From Nostocales cyanobacterium (lineage in GTDB: Bacteria; Cyanobacteriota; Cyanobacteriia; Cyanobacteriales; Nostocaceae), in assembly GCA_004292695.1 (NCBI GenBank), contig RDXV01000015.1, positions 1-49,404 on the forward strand: a stretch of DNA of 49,404 nt. The letters run 5' to 3'. The notes below the pieces were generated by a model. That model ran no database searches. It saw nothing but the letters and a program-made list of their open reading frames with translations, and had not been told where the DNA came from. The position numbers were made by a program, and so were the translations under genes. Positions 1-7,922 of the stretch are shown here, piece after piece; position 1 is the first letter of the stretch, and every line of letters starts with the position of its first letter.

Positions 1-98
1 TGACTAATGACTAATGACTAATGACTAATGACTAATGACTAATGACTAATGACTAATGACTAATGACTAATGACTAATAACTAATGACTAATGACTAA
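1..98. repeat. Heptanucleotide tandem repeat (TGACTAA)n
   Basis: Fourteen consecutive 7-bp units of TGACTAA fill positions 1-98; unit 12 (78-84) is the variant TAACTAA. The array continues off the left edge. Short tandemly repeated heptamers (STRRs) are a known feature of heterocystous cyanobacteria. It runs up to the start of the following gene. Confidence 0.97.
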
Positions 99-102
99 TA
101 AT

Positions 103-1773
103 ATGAGTTTGACACTCCCTATTTTGAATGTTAGCCAGATGTTTGGACAAAAAACAATCCGACCACTTACGGCTTCTACTATTTATGGTATTGCTTTTAT
201 CAAAGATCAGCTGATCGCCATTGACACCATTAAAGGTCATTTATTAGAAATTGACCCAGTTTCTGATAATAGCAGGATTATTAATCCTCATCAGGTCAAG
301 GAATTTAGCGACGTTACCGGCTTGGCAGTTTGGGAAGATACTCTCTGGGTGACTCGTGGTAATAGTGTTTATCGCTGTCAATTAAACTCTTTAGGTTTAG
401 AACATTTTGTAACTTTACCTTACACCGCTGACGGTGTTGCCGTTTGGCAGTCTACTATTTATGTTAGCTGTCAAAGGCTAGGCTATATTCTCATTTTTGA
501 CCAAGAGACACGCAAAGAAATTACCAGATTTTATGCTCCCGGTGTGGGGTTAGAAAACTTGGCAGTCAGTCAGGAAACTCTCTGGGTTTGCGATCGCACT
601 GAACAAACCGTTTACTCTATGGATCGTGCAACCGGAGAGTTGCGTTTTAGCGTCCTCACTCCCTTTGCTTCCCCCACTGGTATAGCTATCCATAGTCAAG
701 ATGACACTGGCAAAGATTTACTATATGTTGCTTATGCCACAGAAGAGCCTTATATTCGTGATAATCCCAATGCCGATCCTAACCATGAGTTGACCTACCG
801 GGATGTAACTTTTATTCATCCTCTCCATTATCATTACAATCCAGAGAAACGCTACGCCCTCTCTAATGGTTATTTAGTGGAAATGTCCTATGTGGAAGAA
901 ATTTCCCCCCTAGATGAAGTGTATTTACCTAATTTAGAATGGCGTATTGCTCTACCATCGGAAACCGAGCGCCAAAAGGTGAAAAGTGTTGAACCCATCG
1001 GTTTACCCTTCACAGAGGAAATTGTTGAAGGACAGCGTATAGCCGTATTTAAGTTTGATTCCCTTGTTCCCGGTGAACGTCACATCTTTGGATGGAAGGC
1101 ACTTTTAGAAGTTCGTGGGATTAAATATCGCATCACCCCCAAAGATGTGGAAGACTTACCACCACTCTCCCCAGAACTCGCTTCTCGCTATTTGGTAGAT
1201 GATGATGATCTAGCTATGGATACTTCCATAGTCCGTGACGCTGCTCGCGTTGCAGTTGGTTCAGAAACCAATATGTTGCGAAAAATGTACAATATCCGCA
1301 ATTATGTCTATGATGAGTTATCCTATGGAATAAAACCCTACATAGATACTCCAGATATAGTCTTAGAACGAGGTGTTGGTTCTTGTGGGGAATATGTAGG
1401 CGTATTACTGGCTTTATGCCGACTCAATGGTATTCCTTGTCGGACTGTTGGTAGATATAAATGTCCTCCCTATGGAGAACAACAAGGAGTCCCCCTCCAA
1501 CCAGATTTTAATCATGTTTGGCTAGAGTTTTATCTCCCTAATTTTGGGTGGCTGCCAATGGAATCTAACCCTGATGATATTGGTGATTATGGTCCCTATC
1601 CCACACGCTTTTTTATGGGTCTGTGCTGGTATCATGTAGAAATAGGTAAAGGTGTATCCTTTGAGACACTAACTAGCAATGGTAAACGGTTAACAAAAGA
1701 AGACATATCTATCGGTGAGTTGGCCATTAACCATATTCGGTTTACAATTCTTAAAGAAATTCCACCTTTTTAG
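103..1773 (+). CDS. Transglutaminase-like protein with N-terminal beta-propeller-like region
   Basis: The C-terminal third carries a transglutaminase-like (papain-fold) domain: a nucleophile Cys in GSCGEY (about residue 428), a His in FNHVW (about 471), and an acidic residue after GWLPM (E487 or D491). The N-terminal half has repeated short strands of the kind seen in NHL or SMP-30 propellers (for example GIAFI, GLAVW, GVAVW, NLAVS, GIAIH at roughly 45-residue spacing). It has no signal peptide, so it is probably cytoplasmic. The family includes proteases and amidases as well as cross-linkers; the substrate is unknown. An upstream in-frame ATG at 91 lies inside the heptamer repeat, so I chose ATG 103. 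No clear ribosome binding site precedes either start. Confidence 0.8.
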   Translation: MSLTLPILNVSQMFGQKTIRPLTASTIYGIAFIKDQLIAIDTIKGHLLEIDPVSDNSRIINPHQVKEFSDVTGLAVWEDTLWVTRGNSVYRCQLNSLGLEHFVTLPYTADGVAVWQSTIYVSCQRLGYILIFDQETRKEITRFYAPGVGLENLAVSQETLWVCDRTEQTVYSMDRATGELRFSVLTPFASPTGIAIHSQDDTGKDLLYVAYATEEPYIRDNPNADPNHELTYRDVTFIHPLHYHYNPEKRYALSNGYLVEMSYVEEISPLDEVYLPNLEWRIALPSETERQKVKSVEPIGLPFTEEIVEGQRIAVFKFDSLVPGERHIFGWKALLEVRGIKYRITPKDVEDLPPLSPELASRYLVDDDDLAMDTSIVRDAARVAVGSETNMLRKMYNIRNYVYDELSYGIKPYIDTPDIVLERGVGSCGEYVGVLLALCRLNGIPCRTVGRYKCPPYGEQQGVPLQPDFNHVWLEFYLPNFGWLPMESNPDDIGDYGPYPTRFFMGLCWYHVEIGKGVSFETLTSNGKRLTKEDISIGELAINHIRFTILKEIPPF

Positions 1774-2209
1774 TTGGGAAATGAGAACTGAGAATATGTA
1801 GTGAGTAATGGGGTATCAGGTATAGATGCTGGTATCAGCATTCAACTATCAGCTTTCAGGTTTGAAGACATAAACTTAATGTATCCCTTACCCAATTTGT
1901 AAATAATACTACTGACTGCTGACCGCTGACTGCTTACACAATGTTTATCTACCTTTTTACCCCCATTTTTCTTTATGACTATCTTTACTCAATCTTTAAC
2001 TTGTAGTCAGCAAAAATTCATCTATTCTCTAACAAGAAAGTCAGTAATTTTCCTAGTGATCATGTAAAATATAAAAATGTAGAATTCCCATATAATTATG
2101 GAAAAGCCAATAAACCTAGTTCTGCCATAAACCGTATTAATCCGGTTGACACACTCACATTTATGTATGAAAAATGACTTATAACCAAGTTTGTAAACGG
2201 TAAAAACAG
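1774..2209. other. Intergenic region, no gene seen
   Basis: This AT-rich stretch holds a short heptamer-like array (CTGACTG/CTGACCG units, about 1912-1932). A minus-strand reading frame at 2022-2258 runs into the next gene and lacks recognisable protein character. I see no RNA gene. Confidence 0.5.
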
Positions 2210-3571
2210 GTGAAAAATTGTACACATACTGGATCTGAAAAAACTGTGGAACAAACACCCTCAGCTAAGGTGCATGGTGTCGGACGTGACTACCAACATA
2301 ACTACCATGACTGTTATCTAGAAGAACAGTTAGTATACCAACACTTACTACATTTGGTACAAATGGAATCTCCTGACCAAATGATAGAAAGATTTCGTGC
2401 TTTATTCATAGAGCGCTCTAATTATCCTGAGCGAGAAATAGTTACTATTTTAGACAAAATTACAGCATCAAAAACAGCACAGGAAGATTTTAAATTTTTC
2501 CTGAATCGCTGTTGTCATATTCTCATTAATCGCTGGTATATTCAGCCCCAGTTACACCATCATATTGTTGATTTAATTAATTTATTTGATTTATTTCCTA
2601 ACACATTAGGAGTAGGTAACTATCGCTTTCGAGAAATCAGACGTTTGCGAGAACTGGTCAAGATTTTTACTAACAGTGAGCAGTATGTTGTTTTGCGGCG
2701 GTTTATACAATTGGTGAGTAATACACCTAAACAAAACAATCGTCAAGAAAAACAACCGTTAGTCAATCTAATTAGTCGTTATCCCTATCTTTATGAACAT
2801 TGTTTAATTAGTGAAGATTCCACTTTTGAACAACAAGAAACAGTCAGAAATTTCCAAATTAAAGTCCAAAAAAAATTTGAAATTGACCTGTCACAGTACG
2901 TAACTTACAAAGTACGGAGAGTGCAGATTCTCAAAAAAGTACCTCCTTCAGAAGCTAATCGGATTTTGATACCAGTTCACAATCCCACATTATTGAGTGA
3001 CAGTGACTTATACAGTACCTTAAAACAATTTATTGGTAAGACAGAAGGTAATTACACATACCAAGAAAAAGCCCAGCAATTCTTAAAATATAATGCTACC
3101 AATATCAAATATCATGACTTTAAAGATGATTTATTTGAATATTTGATCACTTCCGTTGATGGTAAATACGCCAAAGGTCAATTCAAACAACGTTTGTACA
3201 GTCAGTTACAAAATACACTACCAGACGCAGATGAGCAGAAGATCAATGATTTTTTAATCATTAGAACTTGCAATCAGCTATTAAACTTTTTAGTAGTTAA
3301 TAGTCCCACATCACCACAACATTCAACTTTTTTAGATTTAATCACCAATCAAGGATCATTACCAACTATCGGTTTATTACTCAAAGTTGTCTTAATCTGC
3401 CATAAAGTGAAACCACATCTAGAAAAAAGGTTAGCAATTTTATTCAATCATTATGAAAATGCAACCACTGACATGATCCAATGGTTAGTATCAACTTTAG
3501 AACAGATGAATATTGCCATGAGTCTTCACTTTGGAGATATTGATTTATCATTCTTTAAAAAGTTTTGTTAA
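2210..3571 (+). CDS. Conserved-looking hypothetical protein, 453 aa
   Basis: I do not recognise a domain. The protein is soluble, rich in Gln, Leu, Phe and His, and looks mostly alpha-helical, with no signal peptide or membrane segment. The start is GTG at 2210: the frame is closed upstream by stops near 2183 and 2194, and the first internal ATG comes only after about 50 codons. It converges on the RecB-like nuclease gene with a gap of about 30 bp. Codon use and length support a real gene. Function unknown; a cyanobacteria-specific family is likely. Confidence 0.75.
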   Translation: MKNCTHTGSEKTVEQTPSAKVHGVGRDYQHNYHDCYLEEQLVYQHLLHLVQMESPDQMIERFRALFIERSNYPEREIVTILDKITASKTAQEDFKFFLNRCCHILINRWYIQPQLHHHIVDLINLFDLFPNTLGVGNYRFREIRRLRELVKIFTNSEQYVVLRRFIQLVSNTPKQNNRQEKQPLVNLISRYPYLYEHCLISEDSTFEQQETVRNFQIKVQKKFEIDLSQYVTYKVRRVQILKKVPPSEANRILIPVHNPTLLSDSDLYSTLKQFIGKTEGNYTYQEKAQQFLKYNATNIKYHDFKDDLFEYLITSVDGKYAKGQFKQRLYSQLQNTLPDADEQKINDFLIIRTCNQLLNFLVVNSPTSPQHSTFLDLITNQGSLPTIGLLLKVVLICHKVKPHLEKRLAILFNHYENATTDMIQWLVSTLEQMNIAMSLHFGDIDLSFFKKFC

Positions 3572-3600
3572 CAAGATCAAAACAGCAGTAATCTGTGAGA

Positions 3601-4452
3601 TTAAGAATTACGGATGATTGGTGCTGAGTAGGATTTATTGTGTTTAAAAGCCGAGAATTCGCAGATAGAACTAAAGGGGCAAAATCGGCAGTGATTACCT
3701 GGATTAGCTGGAAAGATTTGACTAAAACTACTATTTTTGTTAGCATATTTTTGTAAATCAAGTTGGTGTTTATTCGCTACATTAGCTAACTCAGATTCTA
3801 AAGATGCTAGTTCATGATGATTGAGAGTAATTAACTCAGATTTTTGCCCTATTTCCAAATTGTAGAAAGAAGCAACAGCTTTTTTACCTGGATAAAGATA
3901 ATTAGCAGCTAATAGATATACTAAAGCCTGGCGTTGATCAAAAGCAGACTTACCTGTCTTAAAATCCAGAATATGTAAATTATTATCAGCATCTAAAAAA
4001 ACGCAGTCCATCGCTGCATACAACCGAAAATGATAATTTAACTTTTCAATCCAAATCGGTTTAGGGAAACCCTCATCACCGGGAGTTAATTGGACAATTC
4101 TTTTACCTAAGAGTAAGGGATATTTTTGATATTTTTGTAAAATTTTAACTACTCGTTGTTTAACTTGAAAAGTGAAATTGCCAAGTTTTAACAGATGGGC
4201 AACTTTTTCTACCCCATCAGACTGAGTTAACCAATGGAGATGGTGATGAAATTCATATACACCTTTTTGGGCGAGAATACCAATCCGTTGTGGTGGAGTG
4301 GCTTTTGTTAACAAAGCTTTTACCTCTGGTTCGCGTTGCTTGGCTTTAATAAAACCCCTTCTCATTTGACAGTGCCATTGTTCTTGCCCTTGTTTGGGGG
4401 CAACTAGGGACCAAAGGTGGTAACTTACAAAGGGTCTAGCAGGGATTGACAT
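3601..4452 (-). CDS. PD-(D/E)XK nuclease, RecB/Cas4-like with Fe-S cluster motif
   Basis: The 283-aa protein has the core motif of RecB-family nucleases: D149, then ILDFKTGK with D163 and K165, then a QRQ..Y motif (about 174-179). Four cysteines match the AddB/Cas4 4Fe-4S pattern: C28 near the N-terminus and C255-X2-C258-X5-C264 at the C-terminus. It is therefore probably a single-strand DNA exonuclease with a structural Fe-S cluster, acting in repair or recombination. No cas1/cas2 or helicase gene is near, so it is not a CRISPR Cas4 by context. It converges with the upstream unknown gene and is divergent from the phosphohexomutase gene (116-bp gap). Confidence 0.88.
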   Translation of the reverse strand: MSIPARPFVSYHLWSLVAPKQGQEQWHCQMRRGFIKAKQREPEVKALLTKATPPQRIGILAQKGVYEFHHHLHWLTQSDGVEKVAHLLKLGNFTFQVKQRVVKILQKYQKYPLLLGKRIVQLTPGDEGFPKPIWIEKLNYHFRLYAAMDCVFLDADNNLHILDFKTGKSAFDQRQALVYLLAANYLYPGKKAVASFYNLEIGQKSELITLNHHELASLESELANVANKHQLDLQKYANKNSSFSQIFPANPGNHCRFCPFSSICEFSAFKHNKSYSAPIIRNS

Positions 4453-4568
4453 TGCTCAGTTAGAGTGAGAGAAATTACCTTGGGGATACTTGCGGCTTTG
4501 TGGATGTTCCACTGGCTTTGCGGGATGCTTCCTCATAGTAGTGATGATGCACGGGAGAGAGTAGCAAA

Positions 4569-5996
4569 ATGAGTAACCCTAACAATTCTGGTAAGATAAA
4601 ATTTGGTACTGATGGCTGGCGTGGGATTATTGCCGATGATTTTACTTTTCCCAATGTGCGGAAAGTAACCAGGGCAATTGCTAGTTATCTGGAAACTGCC
4701 TATAGCAAAGATAGACCAGTTTTAATCGCCTATGATACAAGGTTTTTGGCTGATGAGTTTGCACGGACATCTGCGGCTGTGTTGGCTGATTTAGGTTGGA
4801 ATGTGATGATTACGGATCGGGATTGTCCGACACCTGTAATTGCTTACAATGCGAAATACCTGAATTCCGCAGGGGCTTTGATGTTTACTGCTAGTCATAA
4901 TCCTGCACCTTATTGTGGGATTAAATATATACCAGATTACGCTGGACCTGCCACACCAGAAATTACTGATACTATTGTGGCCAATATAGAAACGGCATCG
5001 GATGAGTTACCTAGTAATAACCCATCTGGTAGTATTTCTACTTTTGATCCAAAACCTGATTATTTGCATTTTATCTACACATTGCTGGATGTGGAAAAAA
5101 TTAAGAGTGCGAATTTAAAGGTCAAATACGATGCTCTCTATTCTACATCTCGCGGTTATTTAGATGAGGTGCTGCAACACTGTGGTACTCAGTTAGAAAG
5201 TTTCCACACTTGGCGAGATGTACTTTTTGGCGGTGGAATGCCAGAACCCAAGGGTGAACAGTTGGTGGAGTTGGTGGAAGCTGTGAAAGCTGATAAAGCT
5301 GACTTGGGTTTAGCTACGGATGGAGATAGCGATCGCTTTGGGATCGTGGATGAACAGGGTAATGTTCTCACTCCTAATACGGTGTTGTTGGTTTTAGCAA
5401 GACATTTAATCAAAAATAAGGGTAAAAGTGGCGCGATAGTGCGAACTGTGGCGACTACTCATTTATTAGATAATTTTGCGGCTAAATATGGCTTGCAAAT
5501 TTACGAAACTGCGGTTGGTTTTAAATACATTGGTGAGAAAATGCGGGAAACCACTGTTTTAATCGGTGGTGAGGAGTCTGGTGGTTTGAGTATTATTGGC
5601 CATATTCCTGAAAAGGATGGGGTTTTGGCTGATATGTTAATAGCTGAGGCGATCGCCTATGAGGGTAAACCTTTAAGTGTGTTGGTGCAAGAAGCTATTG
5701 CTGAAGCTGATGGACCTTTGTATAACAACCGTTTGGATTTACACCTTACCGAGTCTCATAAAAACGCTGTAATTGATTCCTACACCAAAAATCCACCTGC
5801 TGAAGTAGCGGGAATTAAAGTTAAGGAAGTAGGCAGAAAAGATGGGATTAAACTGTATTTAGAGGAAGGTAGTTGGGTGTTATTGCGGCCTTCTGGTACT
5901 GAACCTTTGGTGAGGGTGTACATGGAAACTAATTCACCAGAGAAACTTAGCCAAATTGCTGCAACGATGGAAGCGGAGATTGCTAAGTTAGCATAG
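4569..5996 (+). CDS. Phosphoglucomutase/phosphomannomutase family protein
   Basis: The 475-aa alpha-D-phosphohexomutase has all four signature regions: the N-terminal KFGTDGWRG loop, the catalytic phosphoserine in TASHNP (S109), the metal-binding DGDSDR loop (about residue 250), the sugar-binding GGEESGG loop, and the phosphate-binding RPSGTEP loop near the C-terminus. It interconverts hexose 1- and 6-phosphates in the cytoplasm, feeding glycogen and envelope polysaccharide synthesis. The exact sugar preference (glucose, mannose or glucosamine) cannot be read from the sequence. It starts with ATG after GAGAGAGTAGCAAA, which contains a usable ribosome binding site. Confidence 0.95.
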   Translation: MSNPNNSGKIKFGTDGWRGIIADDFTFPNVRKVTRAIASYLETAYSKDRPVLIAYDTRFLADEFARTSAAVLADLGWNVMITDRDCPTPVIAYNAKYLNSAGALMFTASHNPAPYCGIKYIPDYAGPATPEITDTIVANIETASDELPSNNPSGSISTFDPKPDYLHFIYTLLDVEKIKSANLKVKYDALYSTSRGYLDEVLQHCGTQLESFHTWRDVLFGGGMPEPKGEQLVELVEAVKADKADLGLATDGDSDRFGIVDEQGNVLTPNTVLLVLARHLIKNKGKSGAIVRTVATTHLLDNFAAKYGLQIYETAVGFKYIGEKMRETTVLIGGEESGGLSIIGHIPEKDGVLADMLIAEAIAYEGKPLSVLVQEAIAEADGPLYNNRLDLHLTESHKNAVIDSYTKNPPAEVAGIKVKEVGRKDGIKLYLEEGSWVLLRPSGTEPLVRVYMETNSPEKLSQIAATMEAEIAKLA

Positions 5997-6025
5997 GTTA
6001 CAGGTTACAGGTTACAGGTTACAGG
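5995..6025. repeat. Heptamer repeat (AGGTTAC)n
   Basis: About four copies of AGGTTAC begin at the phosphohexomutase stop codon and are followed by a degenerate GATAGCCA array to about 6060. It is another member of the 7-bp tandem repeats in this window. Confidence 0.85.
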
Positions 6026-6056
6026 ATAATAGATAGCCAGATAGCCAGATAGATAG

Positions 6057-6105
6057 CCAGGGAATAAATTCCCTGTCTAAAAGCTAAAGTCGGTTAAAAC
6101 CGACT
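6057..6105. repeat. Double-hairpin interspersed repeat, copy 1
   Basis: Two palindromes are separated by about 16 bp: GGGAATAAATTCCC and GTCGGTTAAAACCGAC. The same composite recurs inverted at 7157-7205 and 7874-7922. The hairpins may stop transcription or be folded in mRNA; the three-copy distribution points to a mobile or recombination-spread element. Confidence 0.85.
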
Positions 6106-6124
6106 AGAAATATGTTATTGAACT

Positions 6125-6200
6125 TCTGACTCCTGTATGGGCGAACGGCTGTTCGTACCTCCTGACTCAAGAGGGCAACCACAGGGGGTTGCCCCTACCC
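6125..6200. repeat. Palindromic intergenic repeats
   Basis: A 'CTGACTCCTG..GGGCGAACGG..GTTCG..CCTCCTGACTC' element lies at 6125-6168, related to a perfect 20-bp palindrome copy at 42491-42530. A GGGCAACC..GGTTGCCC hairpin follows directly (6172-6195). Both lie upstream of the LapA-domain gene. Confidence 0.75.
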
Positions 6201-6219
6201 TTTTTTTATGTATGAAATT

Positions 6220-6489
6220 ATGAAAATATTTGTGAATTTATTTATTTCTATAGTTATAGCTGGTTGGGTGTTGGCGATCGCGCTGATTTCTGTGCAGAAT
6301 GCTACTCCTGTTTCTTTAAGGTTTTTGGTTTTTCAATCTATTCAAGTTCCCTTTGGTTTGATGTTGGCTTTTTGGGTGGCTGTGGGTTTGGTTGGTGTGT
6401 CGGTTTTGCAGTCGGTTTTTAGTTTGAGTGGGTCGAAATTTGAGGGTGATGAGGAGGCGGAGTTTTTTGTTGATGATGAGGATTTTTAG
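6220..6489 (+). CDS. LapA-domain (DUF1049) inner-membrane protein
   Basis: A small protein of about 89 aa with two hydrophobic segments: FVNLFISIVIAGWVLAIALI near the N-terminus and a second after the typical SVQNATPVSLRFL stretch. This order (TM, QN..PV.L.FL, TM, charged tail) is characteristic of the LapA/DUF1049 family, which in E. coli helps control lipopolysaccharide assembly; the cyanobacterial role is unproven. The tail is very acidic. ATG 6208 is an alternative start adding four residues; 6220 gives the usual MK-plus-hydrophobic N-terminus. Its G/T-rich codon use (many TTG, TTT, GTT, GGT) differs from its neighbours. Confidence 0.75.
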   Translation: MKIFVNLFISIVIAGWVLAIALISVQNATPVSLRFLVFQSIQVPFGLMLAFWVAVGLVGVSVLQSVFSLSGSKFEGDEEAEFFVDDEDF

Positions 6490-6554
6490 GGTTTTCTCAC
6501 GCAGAGACGCAAAGAGGAAGAGAGAGTTAGCAATTGATGTGGTAGATTGAGTCT

Positions 6555-6842
6555 ATGAAGTTTGAATGGGATGAGTGTAAAAACCAAAGTAATATTACAA
6601 AGCATGGTTTTGATTTTGCTGATGCTTACCGAATTTTTAATTTACCGATGCTTGTCTATATTGATGAACGACAAGATTATGGTGAGGAAAGATATATTGG
6701 TATTGGACTACTTGATGGCAGGGTTATAGTTGTTGTCTACACTGAACCTGATGTGAATATAGTTAGGATTATTTCATTAAGAAAGGCAATTTCTCATGAA
6801 CGAAAACGCTATGAACAATACCTCAAAAACCGATTGGGCTAG
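6555..6842 (+). CDS. brnT: BrnT-family toxin (RelE-like ribonuclease)
   Basis: The 95-aa sequence has the BrnT layout: FEWDECKNQSNITKHGFDF at the N-terminus, a central ERYIGIGLLDGRVIVVVYT strand pair, and a C-terminal RIISLRKAISHERKRYE. In the type II BrnT/BrnA system BrnT is a RelE-fold ribonuclease that blocks translation when free. All conserved stretches look intact. The toxin gene comes first and overlaps the antitoxin gene, the usual order for this family. Transcription is normally repressed by the BrnT-BrnA complex. Confidence 0.93.
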   Translation: MKFEWDECKNQSNITKHGFDFADAYRIFNLPMLVYIDERQDYGEERYIGIGLLDGRVIVVVYTEPDVNIVRIISLRKAISHERKRYEQYLKNRLG

Positions 6843-7068
6843 AATTGATGCGATGAGTGATGAGGAAATTGATACTTCTGATATTCCTCCTTTATCGGAT
6901 AAATTTTTTGAAAAAGCACAGTTGCGAATGCCTAAATCACTTGTCAAAATTATGATTGAAGTTGATCCTGAAACTTTGGCTTGGTTTCAAGCACAGGGAG
7001 ATAATGCCCAACAACAAATGGCGGTTGCTTTAAAGATTTATGCTGAAGCAAATAAGGCTTTTTCTTGA
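6796..7068 (+). CDS. brnA: BrnA-family antitoxin
   Basis: The 90-aa protein contains the BrnA pattern TDWARIDAMSDEEID near its start and a C-terminal ribbon-helix-helix-like region (VDPETLAWFQAQGD..QQQMAVALKIYAEA). It should neutralise the upstream BrnT and bind DNA for autorepression. It overlaps brnT by 47 bp in a different frame. ATG 6811 would remove five residues and is an equally possible start. The pair lies between two copies of the double-hairpin repeat, together with the LapA gene. Confidence 0.9.
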   Translation: MNENAMNNTSKTDWARIDAMSDEEIDTSDIPPLSDKFFEKAQLRMPKSLVKIMIEVDPETLAWFQAQGDNAQQQMAVALKIYAEANKAFS

Positions 7069-7156
7069 TTTTAAGTAAATATGATGAAGTTTTTTTGATG
7101 TCTTCTATATTTTTCTCACGCCAAGACGCAAAGAGGAGGAAATAAGTTTTTTTGTG

Positions 7157-7205
7157 AGTCGGTTTTAACCGACTTTTGCTTTTAGACAGGGAATTTATTC
7201 CCTGG
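7157..7205. repeat. Double-hairpin interspersed repeat, copy 2
   Basis: It is inverted relative to the copy at 6057 and nearly identical to the copy at 7874. It is preceded by a TTTCTCACGCCAAGACGCAA module (about 7110-7140), related to the sequences that precede copy 3 and follow the LapA gene. It separates the BrnTA pair from the MazF-like pair. Confidence 0.88.
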
Positions 7206-7249
7206 ATATGATATCCAGTCAAATAGATAATTATTAATGGAGAAAAATT

Positions 7250-7483
7250 ATGACTAAGTTACTTGAACAAGCAATTGAACAAATAAAGCAACTTCCTGAA
7301 AATGAACAAGATATAATTGCTAGATTTATTCTTAATGCTTTAGAAAATAATTTAGTTGAGAAAGGGTTATCTATTATTGATGAAAGTGATACTTGGACAG
7401 AAGAAGATCAATTTGATATCACATCTTTTTCTTTACAATATGCGGATTCGATATTTCCAGAAAGTGAGGAAATAACACAGTGA
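7250..7483 (+). CDS. Putative antitoxin of a MazF/PemK-type pair
   Basis: This 77-aa acidic protein starts with a helix like those of small cyanobacterial antitoxins (MTKLLEQAIEQIKQLPENEQD) and ends with an acidic tail. Its identity rests mainly on context: it ends in a GTGA overlap with a PemK/MazF-family toxin. A good ribosome binding site (GGAG, about 8 nt before the ATG) supports the start. It would bind and inhibit the toxin and may repress the operon, but I see no clear DNA-binding motif. It does not match Phd or AbrB patterns well. Confidence 0.8.
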   Translation: MTKLLEQAIEQIKQLPENEQDIIARFILNALENNLVEKGLSIIDESDTWTEEDQFDITSFSLQYADSIFPESEEITQ

Positions 7484-7818
7484 AATTTAATCCTGGGGAT
7501 GTGGTAACGGTTGATTTTCCTGGTGTTACAGGTATTAAACGTCGTCCGGCTGTAGTTTTATCATCTGCAATTTATCATGCAAATCGTCCTGATGTTATTA
7601 TTGGATTAATTACTTCTCAAACAACAGCATTGGGTGTGACTGACTATATACTTCAAGATTGGAATGAGGCTGGTTTGCGAGTTGCATCTATTTTTCGCAG
7701 TTATATTGTGACGCTTCCACCTTCAGCTAATTTTATTTTAATTGGTCATTTGTCAGAGCGTGATTGGTTGGGTATTTGTAATTGTGTGAAAATATCTTTT
7801 GCTGAGTTGGATGGGTAA
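7480..7818 (+). CDS. Type II toxin, PemK/MazF family
   Basis: The 112-aa protein begins FNPGDVVTVDFPGVTGIKRRPAVVLSS, the hallmark of the PemK/MazF fold (GDV, F, KRRPAVV), followed by the ITSQ strand and a conserved C-terminal region. MazF-like toxins are sequence-specific mRNA interferases. The conserved Arg of KRRPA and the TSQ Ser/Thr are present, so activity is plausible. It starts with GTG at 7480, overlapping the antitoxin stop by 4 bp, which implies translational coupling. Confidence 0.92.
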   Translation: MKFNPGDVVTVDFPGVTGIKRRPAVVLSSAIYHANRPDVIIGLITSQTTALGVTDYILQDWNEAGLRVASIFRSYIVTLPPSANFILIGHLSERDWLGICNCVKISFAELDG

Positions 7819-7873
7819 TCATAGTTAATATTTTCTCATGCAGAGGCGCAGAGAGGAAGAAAGATTTTTTATG

Positions 7874-7922
7874 AGTCGGTTTTAACCGACTTTTGTTTTT
7901 AGACAGGGAATTTATTCCCTGG
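7874..7922. repeat. Double-hairpin interspersed repeat, copy 3
   Basis: It is nearly identical to the copy at 7157-7205, including the preceding TTTCTCATGCAGAGGCGCAG module. It lies between the convergent MazF-like gene and the minus-strand gene at 7912-9012. The last codons and the stop codon of that minus-strand gene fall inside the GGGAAT..ATTCCC palindrome. Confidence 0.88.

Noticed and set aside
2022..2258. Minus-strand 78-codon frame upstream of the unknown gene
   Set aside because: It overlaps the start of the plus-strand gene, is rich in Phe/Tyr/Ile as expected from AT-rich non-coding DNA, and has no recognisable motif.
6950..7222. Minus-strand 90-codon frame across brnA and the repeat
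   Set aside because: It is antisense to brnA and then reads through the interspersed repeat; no protein character.
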